From Myxococcaceae bacterium (GTDB lineage Bacteria > Myxococcota_A > Polyangia > Polyangiales > Ga0077539): 64,000 nt of DNA. The stretch spans positions 1 to 64,000 of the forward strand of contig SCUS01000172.1 of assembly GCA_004297725.1 (NCBI GenBank), read 5' to 3'. The stretch's first letter is position 1. The number at the start of each line of letters is the position of its first letter. The translations under genes were made by a program, and so were the position numbers. This document shows positions 10,859 to 20,413 of this stretch, in pieces. Below the pieces are notes generated by a model, which worked only from the letters and a program-made list of their open reading frames with translations, searched no databases and had not been told where the DNA came from.

Positions 10859-13408
10859 ATGATGAACACTCGAATCAACCGATGGTCCCTGGTGCTCTGG
10901 GCCACCGCGCTGGGCGCGGCGCTCGCGGGCTGTAGCGACGGCCAGAGCGTCGTCGGAGGCGCGGTGGACGCCGCCGTGGCCAACGACCTCGCCGCCGAGG
11001 CCGCGACGGACGCCCCGGTCGACGTCGGCTCTCCCAAGGACGCACCGATGGACGTCGCCATGGACGTGCCCATGGACGTCGCCATGGACACCCCGGCGGA
11101 CATGGGTCCGCCGCGCTGCATGGGCGCCGCCGACTGCATGACCAACCCGGGCCGCGGGGCCTGCAACACCGCCACCGGCATGTGCGTGCAGTGCGTCGCC
11201 TCGAGCGACACCTGCCCCGCGACGGAGCACTGCAACGGCGCCACCAACACCTGCGAGCCGGGCTGCCGCAGCGACGACGGGTGCATGGCCTCGGGAGGTC
11301 CCACGGACGGCGGCGTCGCGCCCCGCACGCGCTGCGACGTGGCCGCCCACACCTGCGTGGAGTGCGTCACCAACGAGCACTGCCCCTCCGGAACCCTCTG
11401 CGTAGGCAGCGTCTGCGTGATGGGCTGCACCCCCGAGCGCGGGTGCCCGTCGGGCCAGTCGTGCTGCTCCGGCGCCTGCGTCGACGGTCAGACCAACCTG
11501 GCCCACTGCGGCCGCTGCGACAACCGCTGCTCGGTGGCCAACGCGATGCCCCTCTGCCTCAACGGCACCTGCGGCGTCGGCGCCTGCAACGCCCCCTTCG
11601 GCGACTGCGACACGAGCGGCGCCAACGGCTGCGAGACCAACACCCAGACCGACCTGGCCCACTGCGGCGCCTGCGGCCGCGCCTGCCCGGCGCGCGCCAA
11701 CGCCACCAGCACCTGCGCCTCGGGCACCTGCGGCTTCACCTGCGCCGCCGGCTTCTCGGACTGCGACGGCGACGCCAGCAACGGCTGCGAGGTGAACACC
11801 GCCACCAGCACCGCGAGCTGCGGCGCCTGCGGCCGGGCGTGCAACCCCCCCAACGGCACCGCGAGCTGCTCGGCCGGGGTGTGCGCCGTGTCGGCCTGCG
11901 ACGAGGGCTTCGGCGACTGCAACGGCAACCCCACGGACGGCTGCGAGACCAACGTCCGCACCTCCACCACCCACTGCGGCCGCTGCATGAACGAGTGCCC
12001 CGCGCGGCCCAACGGCTTCCCGGGCTGCGTGGCCGGGGCCTGCGTGATCTCCTGCGTGGCGGGCTTCGCGGACTGCAACGCCGTCTCCGCGGACGGCTGC
12101 GAGGTCGACACCCGCACCACCACCAGCAACTGCGGGTCGTGCGGCCGCGAGTGCACCGCCGTCGGAGGCACCGCGAGCTGCGTGTCGTCGGTCTGCCGCG
12201 TGGCGGGCTGCGACGCGGGCCGCGGCGACTGCGACGGCAGCGCGGGCAACGGCTGCGAGGTGGACGTCACCGGCACCGTCGCCCACTGCGGCGGCTGCGG
12301 GATGGCGTGCGCCGCGAGGGCCAACGCCAGCTCGACCTGCGCCTCGGGCGCCTGCGGCATCGCCTGCAACGCGGGCTTCGGGGACTGCGACCGGGCCATC
12401 GAGAACGGCTGCGAGGTCAGCACCACCAGCACGGTCACGCACTGCGGCGCCTGCGGCCGGATGTGCGCCCTCGCCAACGCCACGGCGGGATGCGCGGCGA
12501 GCGCGTGCACCGTGGCGGCCTGCGACACGGGCTACGGCGACTGCGACGCCATGGCGGCCAACGGCTGCGAGGTCGACGTGCGCAGCAGCGCCACCCACTG
12601 CGGAACCTGCGGCCGCGCCTGCACCTACGCCAACGCCGCGGGCGTGTGCCGCGGCGGCGCCTGCTCGATGGGCACCTGCAACGCGGGCTTCTCGGACTGC
12701 GACTACAACCCGGCCAACGGCTGCGAGACCGCGGGGGCGTGCGTGTACGCGAGCTGCAACGCGATCCCGAGGGCGGCGCCGACGGGGGTCTACACGCTCA
12801 GCGCGGGCGGAACCAACTGGCGCGCCTACTGCGACATGACCAGCGACGGCGGCGGCTGGACGCTGGTGATGAAGGTCCCCGGGCGCGATCCGGGCTTCGT
12901 CTACAGCTCCGCGATCTGGACCAGCACCTCCGTGCTCAACGAGGCCTCGACGGACCTCTCGACGACGCCCGCGAAGTTCCGCGGCTTCTTCACGCTGCCC
13001 TTCCAGCAGCTTCGGGTGGGCATGGTCGACGGCTCTCCGCGCTACCTCGTGGTGCCCGTGTCGAGCAGCAACGTCGGCCCGCTCAACGCCATCTTCGCCG
13101 GCCCTGCGCGCCCCACCACCCTGGGCCGCAACGCCTGGCGCACCCTCGTGGGCTCTCCCTCGCTGCAGCCCTTCTGCAACGCCGAGGGCTTCAACATGGT
13201 GAGCGGCGGCGACTTCCAGGCCGTGCGCCTGGGCATCGTGACCAACCAGGAGAACGACTGCGGCACCGCGGACTCCCGCCTGGGCTTCGGCGGCCAGTTC
13301 AACCGCTGCGGCGCGGGGGGCGACGTCTCCTGCGGCAACATCTCGACCTGCGGCGGCGACGCGGGCGACCGGGACAACGCCTTCTTCGGCTACCTCTTCG
13401 TCCGCTGA
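10859..13408 (+). CDS. Large Cys-rich repeat lipoprotein with C-terminal fibrinogen-C-like domain
   Basis: Lipobox AALAGC; many repeats of the form GFGDCD..NGCEV....HCGACGR.C; C-terminal WRAYCDMTSDGGGWTLVMKV resembles fibrinogen-related domains. Confidence 0.8.
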   Translation: MMNTRINRWSLVLWATALGAALAGCSDGQSVVGGAVDAAVANDLAAEAATDAPVDVGSPKDAPMDVAMDVPMDVAMDTPADMGPPRCMGAADCMTNPGRGACNTATGMCVQCVASSDTCPATEHCNGATNTCEPGCRSDDGCMASGGPTDGGVAPRTRCDVAAHTCVECVTNEHCPSGTLCVGSVCVMGCTPERGCPSGQSCCSGACVDGQTNLAHCGRCDNRCSVANAMPLCLNGTCGVGACNAPFGDCDTSGANGCETNTQTDLAHCGACGRACPARANATSTCASGTCGFTCAAGFSDCDGDASNGCEVNTATSTASCGACGRACNPPNGTASCSAGVCAVSACDEGFGDCNGNPTDGCETNVRTSTTHCGRCMNECPARPNGFPGCVAGACVISCVAGFADCNAVSADGCEVDTRTTTSNCGSCGRECTAVGGTASCVSSVCRVAGCDAGRGDCDGSAGNGCEVDVTGTVAHCGGCGMACAARANASSTCASGACGIACNAGFGDCDRAIENGCEVSTTSTVTHCGACGRMCALANATAGCAASACTVAACDTGYGDCDAMAANGCEVDVRSSATHCGTCGRACTYANAAGVCRGGACSMGTCNAGFSDCDYNPANGCETAGACVYASCNAIPRAAPTGVYTLSAGGTNWRAYCDMTSDGGGWTLVMKVPGRDPGFVYSSAIWTSTSVLNEASTDLSTTPAKFRGFFTLPFQQLRVGMVDGSPRYLVVPVSSSNVGPLNAIFAGPARPTTLGRNAWRTLVGSPSLQPFCNAEGFNMVSGGDFQAVRLGIVTNQENDCGTADSRLGFGGQFNRCGAGGDVSCGNISTCGGDAGDRDNAFFGYLFVR

Positions 13409-13424
13409 AGTCCCCTCTCTCTCT

Positions 13425-13445
13425 CCCCTCCGCGCCGCGGAGGGG
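13425..13445. terminator. GC-rich hairpin between convergent genes
   Basis: cccctccgcg / cgcggagggg perfect stem in the 50-bp gap between convergent CDS; T-tract weak. Confidence 0.45.
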
Positions 13446-13458
13446 AGGGGCGTCCCCC

Positions 13459-15813
13459 CTACAGCCCCGGCACCACGAAGGGGACCCCGTGGTTCACCGT
13501 GGCGCCGTCGCCGATCTGGCCGAAGCCGTTGCCGCCCCAGCAGCGCACCGCGCGGTCTTCGGTGCGGGCGCAGGTGTGCACCTCGCCCGCGGTCACGGAC
13601 ACCGCGCCGGTGACGCTCGCCGGGGTGGGCGCGGGCCGGTCGACGGCGGTTCCGTCGGCGAGCTGACCGAAGGCGTTGCTGCCCCAGCAGCGCAGCGTGT
13701 GGTCGACCAGCCGGGCGCAGCCGTGGAAGGCCCCGAGGCTCAGGTCGAGCGCCCCCGCGAGGCCGATCACCGCCACCGGCGTGGTGCGGCTCAGGCGCGT
13801 CCCGTCCCCGAGCTGGCCCGTGTCGTTGCGCCCCCAGCAGCGCACCGATCCGTCGTCGAGGCGGGCGCAGCTACGGTAGGGGCCGAGCGCCAGCGCCGCG
13901 GCGCCTCGCAGGCCCGCCACGGCGGCGGGGCGGTAGTGGGTCTCCGCGTAGCCGTCGCCCACCTGCCCGAAGTTGCTCGCGCCCCAGCAGCGCACCGTGG
14001 TGTCGGCGAGCCGGGCGCAGGTGTGCAGGTTGCCCGCCTCGACCTCCTCGACCCCCGCAAGGGCCGGGACCGCCCCCGCGAAGGGGCGCGAGGTGGCCGT
14101 CCCGTCGCCGAGCTGGCCGTGGGTGTTGTCGCCCCAGCAGCGCGCGGTCGCGTCGCCCAGCCGGGCGCAGGTGTGCCCCTCGCCGAGCGCGAGCTGAAGC
14201 GCCCCGGTGATGCCCGACACCGCCACCGGGACCCCGCTGTTGCGGCGGGTGTTGTTGCCGAGCTGTCCGGAGCTGTTGAGGCCCCAGCAGCGCACGGTGC
14301 CGTCGTCGCGGCGGGCGCAGGAGTGGGCGTGGCCGACCACCACCTCGACGACGCGGTCGAGGCCGACCACGGTGACGGGCGTGGAGCGGTGCGTGAGGGT
14401 GCCGTCGCCGAGCTGTCCGAACTGGTTCCAGCCCCAGCAGCGGACGGTGCCGTTGGAGGCGCGGGCGCAGGTGTGCGCGAAGCCCGCGGAGACCGTCGGG
14501 ACCGGGGGGCTCAGCTCCATGGCGGAGACGCGTCGCACCGGCGGGACGTCCGCGGCGCGAGGAGGCAGGAAGGCCCTGGCGTCGGCCGTGAGCCCGGCGT
14601 CCGAGGGGTGCTCGTCGCGGTAGTGGGAGAGCGCGAACCACCCTCCCACCAGGATGGCTCCGCCGAGCAGCAGCCCGACCACCGCGGCGCCGAGCAGCGA
14701 GGGGCGAGGGGGCGGAGGCTCCGGGGCGAAGGGCGGCGGGTACGGCGTGCCCTGCGACGAATACATCGGGGGGTATGGCGGCGGCGGGGCCGAGCCCTGC
14801 ATCGAGGGCGAGGGCCACGGGGGCGCGCCGGTGACGACCAGGGGCATGGCCACGGTGGGCGGGACGGCCGAGCGGCGCGGGTTGTCGACGGTGGAGAACG
14901 CGGCGGTGGGCTGCGGCCCGAGGAGCACCGGGATGAGCCCCCCGAGGGCCTCGGTGGCGTCGCGGAAGCGGAGCGGCGGGTCTCGCGCGACGCAGCGGGC
15001 GAACCAGGCGTCGAAGCCGGCGGGGAGCGAGGCGCCGAGCTCGCGGGCGCGCTCGCTGGCGGGGTCGATGGGCTCGGCGAAGAGCTCGCGGAGCACGCGC
15101 TCGACGGGCGCCTCGGGGATGTTGCCGCTGCGCCAGTACGAGCGCCCGGTGAGCAGCTTGAAGGCCAGCAGCCCCATGGACCAGACGTCCGCCGAGGGGG
15201 TGACCTCGCCGCGCTGGGCCTGCTCCGGGGCCATCCAGAGGGGCGTTCCGACGGCGGAGGTCTGGCGCATCGGGGCGCCCTGCTCGGAGGACTCGTCGAG
15301 GGCCTTGGCGATGCCGAAATCGAGGAGCTTCACCGTGAAGGGCACGCCCTCCCTGCGGGCGACGCAGAGGAAGACGTTGTCGGGCTTCAGGTCGCGGTGC
15401 ACGAGGCCCGCGCGGTGCGCCGCGGAGAGCGCGTGCCCGAGCTGGCGGAAGACCTCCAGCACCTCCGCGGGGGGCAGGGCTCCTCGGCGCTTCAGGGTGT
15501 GGCTGAGGTCCTCGCCGCGGAGGTGCTCCATGACGATCCACGGGACGCCCTCGTCGTCGAAGCCCGCGGCGAGCACCTGCACCACGTGGTCGCTGTCGAT
15601 GCGGGCGCTGGCGCGGGCCTCCTGGAGGAAGCGCTCTCTGCCCCGCGGGTCTCGCAGCAGCCGGGCGTGCATGACCTTGAGCACCCGGTCGGCGCCGGTG
15701 GAGAGCTGGGTCACGCGGTAGAGGGTGCCCATGCCTCCGCGGGCGATCTGCTCCTCGACGCGGTAGTCCGTCGCCACGACGGTGCCGGGGGCGAGCGGTA
15801 GGGCAAGGCTCAT
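13459..15813 (-). CDS. Ser/Thr protein kinase - TM - seven RCC1-like repeats (predicted periplasmic beta-propeller)
   Basis: [59 protein letters not shown]; seven HTCAR...VRCWG.N..GQLGDGT repeats. Confidence 0.92.
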   Translation of the reverse strand: MSLALPLAPGTVVATDYRVEEQIARGGMGTLYRVTQLSTGADRVLKVMHARLLRDPRGRERFLQEARASARIDSDHVVQVLAAGFDDEGVPWIVMEHLRGEDLSHTLKRRGALPPAEVLEVFRQLGHALSAAHRAGLVHRDLKPDNVFLCVARREGVPFTVKLLDFGIAKALDESSEQGAPMRQTSAVGTPLWMAPEQAQRGEVTPSADVWSMGLLAFKLLTGRSYWRSGNIPEAPVERVLRELFAEPIDPASERARELGASLPAGFDAWFARCVARDPPLRFRDATEALGGLIPVLLGPQPTAAFSTVDNPRRSAVPPTVAMPLVVTGAPPWPSPSMQGSAPPPPYPPMYSSQGTPYPPPFAPEPPPPRPSLLGAAVVGLLLGGAILVGGWFALSHYRDEHPSDAGLTADARAFLPPRAADVPPVRRVSAMELSPPVPTVSAGFAHTCARASNGTVRCWGWNQFGQLGDGTLTHRSTPVTVVGLDRVVEVVVGHAHSCARRDDGTVRCWGLNSSGQLGNNTRRNSGVPVAVSGITGALQLALGEGHTCARLGDATARCWGDNTHGQLGDGTATSRPFAGAVPALAGVEEVEAGNLHTCARLADTTVRCWGASNFGQVGDGYAETHYRPAAVAGLRGAAALALGPYRSCARLDDGSVRCWGRNDTGQLGDGTRLSRTTPVAVIGLAGALDLSLGAFHGCARLVDHTLRCWGSNAFGQLADGTAVDRPAPTPASVTGAVSVTAGEVHTCARTEDRAVRCWGGNGFGQIGDGATVNHGVPFVVPGL

Positions 15814-15861
15814 CGGCCGCGGATGCTACAGCGGCTTGCAGCGTGTAGGGTGAACTCGACG

Positions 15862-16446
15862 ATGGCTGACGAGCACGACGCGGGCGCCGACCTGCATGGG
15901 ATCACCGACGCGCTCCAGCGCGCCATCGACCGGGACGAGAACGTCCAGATCGTCCGCGACGCGGGCACCCACCCCACCTGGAACGGCTTTCCCCTCGCGC
16001 TCGGCGACGAGCTGCTGCTGGTGCGCTCGCTCCACGAGTTCGCGGTCAACGGCTTCGCGGTGCTGCGCCTGAGGGACGTCACCGCGGTGCACTCGACGGA
16101 CGCCGAGCGCTTCTTCGAGCGGGTGCTGCGCGCCGAGGGGGCGCTGGACGAGGCCCCTTCGGTGAAGGCGATCCCGCTGCGCTCGTGGCGCTCGGTGCTG
16201 GAGGCGGTGCGGCTGCACTACCGCTACGCGATCATCGAGTGCGAGCGCCCGGACGGCGCGGACTTCTTCCTGGGCGAGCTCGCGGGCGTCGAGGGCGACG
16301 AGGCGACGCTCCACTACATCCAGGTCAACGGGATGCGGGAGAGCGGGCTCACCCGGGTGCCCCTCGACGACATCACCCTGGTGCGCTTCGACGAGCGCTA
16401 CGTGAACCTCTTCGGCCGCTACGCCCTCGGCGAGGACCATCACTGA
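15862..16446 (+). CDS. Conserved-looking hypothetical protein
   Basis: Uninterrupted ORF with typical codon usage; MADEHDAGADLHGITDALQRAIDRDENVQIV; stop codon lies inside the 127-bp repeat. Confidence 0.7.
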   Translation: MADEHDAGADLHGITDALQRAIDRDENVQIVRDAGTHPTWNGFPLALGDELLLVRSLHEFAVNGFAVLRLRDVTAVHSTDAERFFERVLRAEGALDEAPSVKAIPLRSWRSVLEAVRLHYRYAIIECERPDGADFFLGELAGVEGDEATLHYIQVNGMRESGLTRVPLDDITLVRFDERYVNLFGRYALGEDHH

Positions 16447-16569
16447 GAAGCTCAGCATGAACCTGTTGCGCCCCCCGATGCAGCGGTCGGCCGCGCTCGA
16501 AATACCCCGCGTATGTCTCGCGCGGCCTCCCTCGCCTCGGGGTGCTCGCGACGGTTCAAGCTGACCTTC
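16443..16569 (+). repeat. 127-bp intergenic repeat copy A (palindromic, MITE/REP-like)
   Basis: 125/127 identical to 41731-41857. Near-inverted termini (aagctcagcatgaacc ... ggttcaagctgacctt) and internal quasi-palindrome ggccgcgc...gcgcggcc. Confidence 0.92.
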
Positions 16570-16581
16570 TGAGGGGCGCCG

Positions 16582-17223
16582 CGAGGGCCATACGCTGAGC
16601 CCCCGGGGGCTCGACGTCTTAGCCCCGGTACGACCGCGAGGCCGTCAGCGAGGATATCCCCGGTACGACCGCGAGGCCGTCAGCGAGGATATCCCCGGTA
16701 CGACCGCGAGGCCGTCAGCGAGGATATCCCCGGTACGACCGCGAGGCCGTCAGCGACCAGAGCCAGACCCCAGCCCGTAAGGGCGGGGAAGCGACCTACC
16801 ACGCCCTCCCAGCGCGGCCTCGCCCGGAGGGGAGCGACCGACCACGTCCTCCCAACGCGTCTTCGCCGCGACGAGCGACGTCATCGAGTGGGGAATCGAC
16901 GATGCCGCTTCTCAGATTCGGAGCCCGTCGCCAACGAAGCCGCGTCGGGAGGACGTGGTCGGTCGCTCCCCTCCGGGCGAGGCCGCGTCGGGAGGACGTG
17001 GTCGGTCGCTCCCCTCCGGGCGAGGCCGCGCTGGGCTGACGTGGTAGGTCGCTCCCCCGCCCTTACGGGCTGGGGTCTGGCCCTGGTCGCTGCCAGCCTC
17101 GCGGTCGTACCGGGGATATCCTCGCCGACGCCTCGCGGTCGTACCGGGGATATCCTCGCCGACGCCTCGCGGTCGTACCGAGGGCCATACGCTGAGCCCC
17201 CGGGGGCCAGACGTCTGGCCCCC
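16582..17223. repeat. Nested palindromic repeat element (copy 1)
   Basis: 35-bp units ggtacgaccgcgaggccgtcagcgaggatatcccc at 16627/16662/16697/16732, linker, 43-bp type unit, 67-bp core (16874-16940), inverted 43-bp units, inverted linker, inverted 35-bp units to about 17179. Bounded by 38-bp direct repeats (16582-16619, 17179-17216). Confidence 0.9.
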
Positions 17224-17373
17224 GCCGTCGATGGCACGCCTGCTGCTCAAGCGTCGGTCACGTCCCGATCGCGGCGCCGCCTGGCGCGCGCCGTTCGACG
17301 GGGCGGTGAGGCGGGCCGACGGAGCCGCGCGTGGTGCGCGGTGCTCGCGGCGCCGTCATCGCGAGGTCACGCC

Positions 17374-18006
17374 ATGAGCAAGCAGTACATCCGTCTCGAG
17401 CACCTCTCCCTCGTCCGCGCGTTCGCCCTGGCCAGCGCCATGGCCGCGCTCCCGGCCTGCGGAGCGAGCGCGGGCGGGCCCATCACCACCACCCGCGCCG
17501 ACGCCGGAACCACCAGCACCCCCGACGCCGGCAGCACCACCACGCCCCCTCCAGCGAGCCCCGCCTCACGCTGCGCGGCCATGTGCGCCAACGCCCGCGC
17601 GGCCAGCTGCGGCCCCTACAACGAGGGCTGCGTGGCGGCCTGCCAGGCCTTCGCCAACGGGCTCCCGGCGCGCTGCTCGGCGCAGACCGGCGCGTACTTC
17701 ACCTGCGCCGCGAGCGCGCGCTTCACCTGCGCCGACGACGGCGCGGAGGTGCAGGGCTGCGACGCGCAGGCCGCCGCGCTCGAGGCGTGCACCGCCGGCG
17801 AGGGCCCCGCCTCCGACGCCGGAACCGAAGCCCCGCCCTCCGACCGCTGCCTGCCCGACTCGGCGATCCCCGACGACATCGCCGCGACCATCTGCACCAG
17901 CGTCCCGTCGACGCCCGTGCCTCACGACTGCCCCGGAGGAGCGCCCTCGGACGACTGCGTCGCCTCCCCTGGGGGCGAGGCCAACGTGTTCTGCTGCGCG
18001 CGCTGA
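17374..18006 (+). CDS. Putative Cys-rich lipoprotein
   Basis: Signal sequence ending AALPACG, T/P/D-rich linker, Cys-rich C-terminal part. Confidence 0.7.
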   Translation: MSKQYIRLEHLSLVRAFALASAMAALPACGASAGGPITTTRADAGTTSTPDAGSTTTPPPASPASRCAAMCANARAASCGPYNEGCVAACQAFANGLPARCSAQTGAYFTCAASARFTCADDGAEVQGCDAQAAALEACTAGEGPASDAGTEAPPSDRCLPDSAIPDDIAATICTSVPSTPVPHDCPGGAPSDDCVASPGGEANVFCCAR

Positions 18007-18070
18007 CTCGAAGCGCGGCTCCCGCGCCGATCGAGCAGAGCCTGCTCAACGCGCTACAACCGGCGCCGCG

Positions 18071-18829
18071 ATGTTCGCCCTCGACAAGCCCGTCGGACCC
18101 ACCGCCGCCCAGAGCCTCGTCGCCCTCCGAGAGAGCGACCCCTCGCTCCGAGGAGTGAAGCTCGGCCACGCCGGCCGCCTCGACCCGATGGCCGAAGGGC
18201 TGCTCACGGTGCTGGTGGGCGACGAGAACCGCGCCGTCCACAGTCTCCGGGGCCAGTCCAAGACCTACGAGATCGACGTGCTCCTCGGGTTGGGCAGCGA
18301 CTCCTTCGACGCCCTCGGGATGCTCTCCGCCCCCGTCGACGCGACCCTCGACGCTCCCTCCGTCGCCCTCGCGTGCTCACGCTTCGAGGGCGATTGCCAG
18401 CAAGCGTATCCGCCCTTCTCGCAGGCCCGCGTCGGGGGCGTGTCGCTCATCGCGTCGAGCCGCGCGGGCGTCGCGGTCGAGCGCCCGGTGGCGTCGCGGA
18501 CCCTCCACGCCATCGCCCTCCTCGGCGTCGGCTCCCTCGAGCTCGCTGCGGCCTGCGAGCGCGCCCTGCCTCGCATCGCCCTGGTGCGCGGCGACTTCCG
18601 CCAGGAGGCCATCAGCGCCCGCTGGCGAGAGCTCGCCGCCGAGCGCCCCGACGCGCGGCTCACGGTGGCCTCGCTCCGGGTGCGCTGCTCCGCCGGGACG
18701 TACATGCGCTCGCTCGCCCATGACCTGGGCGCGGCGCTGGGTGTTCCGGCGCTCGCGTGGCGCATCCGTCGCACCGAGGCGGGCGGGCTCACGCTCGATG
18801 GGGCGCGCACGCTGCCCACGCCGACCTGA
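18071..18829 (+). CDS. truB: tRNA pseudouridine(55) synthase
   Basis: MFALDKPVGPTAAQ..., GHAGRLDPMAEGLLTVLVGD (catalytic Asp motif), SKTYEIDVLLG, RCSAGTYMRSLAHDLG. Confidence 0.9.
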   Translation: MFALDKPVGPTAAQSLVALRESDPSLRGVKLGHAGRLDPMAEGLLTVLVGDENRAVHSLRGQSKTYEIDVLLGLGSDSFDALGMLSAPVDATLDAPSVALACSRFEGDCQQAYPPFSQARVGGVSLIASSRAGVAVERPVASRTLHAIALLGVGSLELAAACERALPRIALVRGDFRQEAISARWRELAAERPDARLTVASLRVRCSAGTYMRSLAHDLGAALGVPALAWRIRRTEAGGLTLDGARTLPTPT

Positions 18830-18853
18830 CTACGGGGCAGGGCTCGAGGCTGC

Positions 18854-19397
18854 GCGAGGCCGTCAGCGAGGATATCCCCGGTACGACCGCGAGGCTGGCA
18901 GCGACCAGGGCCAGACCCCAGCCCGTAAGGGCGGGGGAGCGACCTACCACATCAGCCCAGCGCGGCCTCGCCCGGAGGGGAGCGACCTACCACATCAGCC
19001 CAGCGCGGCCTCGCCCGGAGGGGAGCGACCGACCACGTCCTCCCGACGCGGCCTCGCCCGGAGGGGAGCGACCGACCACCTCCTCCCAGCGCGGCTTCGT
19101 TGGCGACGGGCTCCGAATCTGAGAAGCGGCATCGTCGATTCCCCACTCGATGACGTCGCTCCCCTCCGGGCGAGGCCGCGTTGGGAGGACGTGGTCGGTC
19201 GCTCCCCTCCGGGCGAGGCCGCGCTGGGAGGGCGTGGTAGGTCGCTCCCCCGCCCTTACGGGCTGGGGTCTGGCTCTGGTCGCTGACGACCTCGGGGTCG
19301 TACCGGGGATATCCTCGCTGACGGCCTCGCGGTCGTACCGGGGACTCCTCGTCGCCGACCTCGCGCTCGTACCGGGGATATCCTCGCTGACGGCCCC
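18854..19397. repeat. Nested palindromic repeat element (copy 2), core in opposite orientation to copy 1
   Basis: 43-bp tandem units starting 18962, 19005, 19048 (partial 19091); core 19094-19160 is the exact reverse complement of 16874-16940; inverted arms to 19397. Confidence 0.9.
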
Positions 19398-19414
19398 AGG
19401 CCGCGCTGGCGCGG

Positions 19415-20380
19415 CTACGGAGGCGGCGCGATGGGCGCGCAGGTCGACACGCCGGCCCCCACGATGCGGAAGCCGATGTTGGTCATGTAGGCGGTGTCGA
19501 TCGATCCGTCGGAGGGGCGGTAGCGGGTGACGTTGGTGGTGCGTCCGCCGAGGGCCGACGGGGCGGTGTAGAGGTAGAAGTCCCCGCCCCAGAAGGAGAA
19601 GGCCCACGCCTGCGGGGTCTCGACGCCAGGAATCGGCGTCGACTCGATGATGGCCCCGGTGGCCTTGTCGAGCTGGGCGACCTGCACCGGCGTGGTGGTG
19701 AAGAAGCCGTAGAGGCGCCCGTCGCCGGTGCCGGTGAGCTCGGCGCTCTGTCCGCGGAAGGCGCCGCTGAAGCTGCCGATGACGTGAAGCAATCCCCGCG
19801 AGGGATCGATGCTGCCGAGCCCGGGGCTGCCTCCCCCGAGGGGGTCTCCGGTCGCGGCGACGAAGAGGGTCTCGGCGGTGTTGTCGGCGCTCACGGTGGA
19901 GAAGCCCATGCCCAGGCGAAACCAGCCCGCGGGCATGCGAACGGGCGCCGCGGCGGTGCAGCTCGCGTCGGTGGTGTTCACCCGGTAGATCGATCCCGCG
20001 GAGTCGCCGAGGCCCGACTCGACGTAGTTGACCCAGGCGACGGCGTCGCGGTCGATGGCCATGGAGTTGGGCGACGCGGCGGTGGGGCAGCGCAGCGCCC
20101 CGATGCGGGTGAACTGCCGGAGGTTGGGGCGGAAGCTGTAGAGGTCGTTGCGGTCGGAGAGCACGTAGACGAGCTGCGCGGCCTCGCTGCAGTTGGACGA
20201 GGGCCCCGCGTCCCGGATGGGGATGGGGATCACCCCCCGGTCACCGGGAGGGGTTCCCGCGTCGACGACGGCGGGGGTGCCCGAGTCTCGCCCCGGGGTG
20301 AACACCGTCGGAGGGTCGCTCGCGCAGCCCGCGAGGGCCGACAGGACACCGAGGGAGGCAGCAGTCATCGCGAGGCGCAT
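19415..20380 (-). CDS. Putative lipoprotein, possible beta-propeller
   Basis: MRLAMTAASLGVLSALAGC lipobox; repeated VYVLSDRNDLYSFRP / IYRVNTTDASC / LYGFFTTTPVQVAQLDKATG segments. Confidence 0.7.
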   Translation of the reverse strand: MRLAMTAASLGVLSALAGCASDPPTVFTPGRDSGTPAVVDAGTPPGDRGVIPIPIRDAGPSSNCSEAAQLVYVLSDRNDLYSFRPNLRQFTRIGALRCPTAASPNSMAIDRDAVAWVNYVESGLGDSAGSIYRVNTTDASCTAAAPVRMPAGWFRLGMGFSTVSADNTAETLFVAATGDPLGGGSPGLGSIDPSRGLLHVIGSFSGAFRGQSAELTGTGDGRLYGFFTTTPVQVAQLDKATGAIIESTPIPGVETPQAWAFSFWGGDFYLYTAPSALGGRTTNVTRYRPSDGSIDTAYMTNIGFRIVGAGVSTCAPIAPPP

Positions 20381-20413
20381 CACGTGGACTCCGTTGGGCA
20401 AGGGCGAAAGGGG

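Noticed and set aside
10859-13408. Possible annotation as tryptophan synthase alpha chain
   Set aside because: Cys-rich myxobacterial lipoproteins of this type may carry that name in databases, but no TIM-barrel TrpA motifs are present; the protein is a secreted Cys-repeat lipoprotein.
11182-15801. 1539-aa plus-strand ORF (and similar giant ORFs at 31078-35016, 32404-35601, 8899-11430 upstream part, 58569-60803 upstream part)
   Set aside because: Frame-shifted or antisense readings of the true genes; Arg/Leu-rich translations without domain motifs. Real starts reassigned where they extend true genes.
16881-19607. Small ORFs inside nested repeats (e.g. 16881-17237 -, 16912-17250 -, 18757-19122 +, 18987-19607 -)
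   Set aside because: Translations are the repeat read in different frames (RPRGVGEDIPGTTAR, ASPGGERPTTSSRRG); the 35-bp and 43-bp periods are not multiples of 3, so not plausible proteins.
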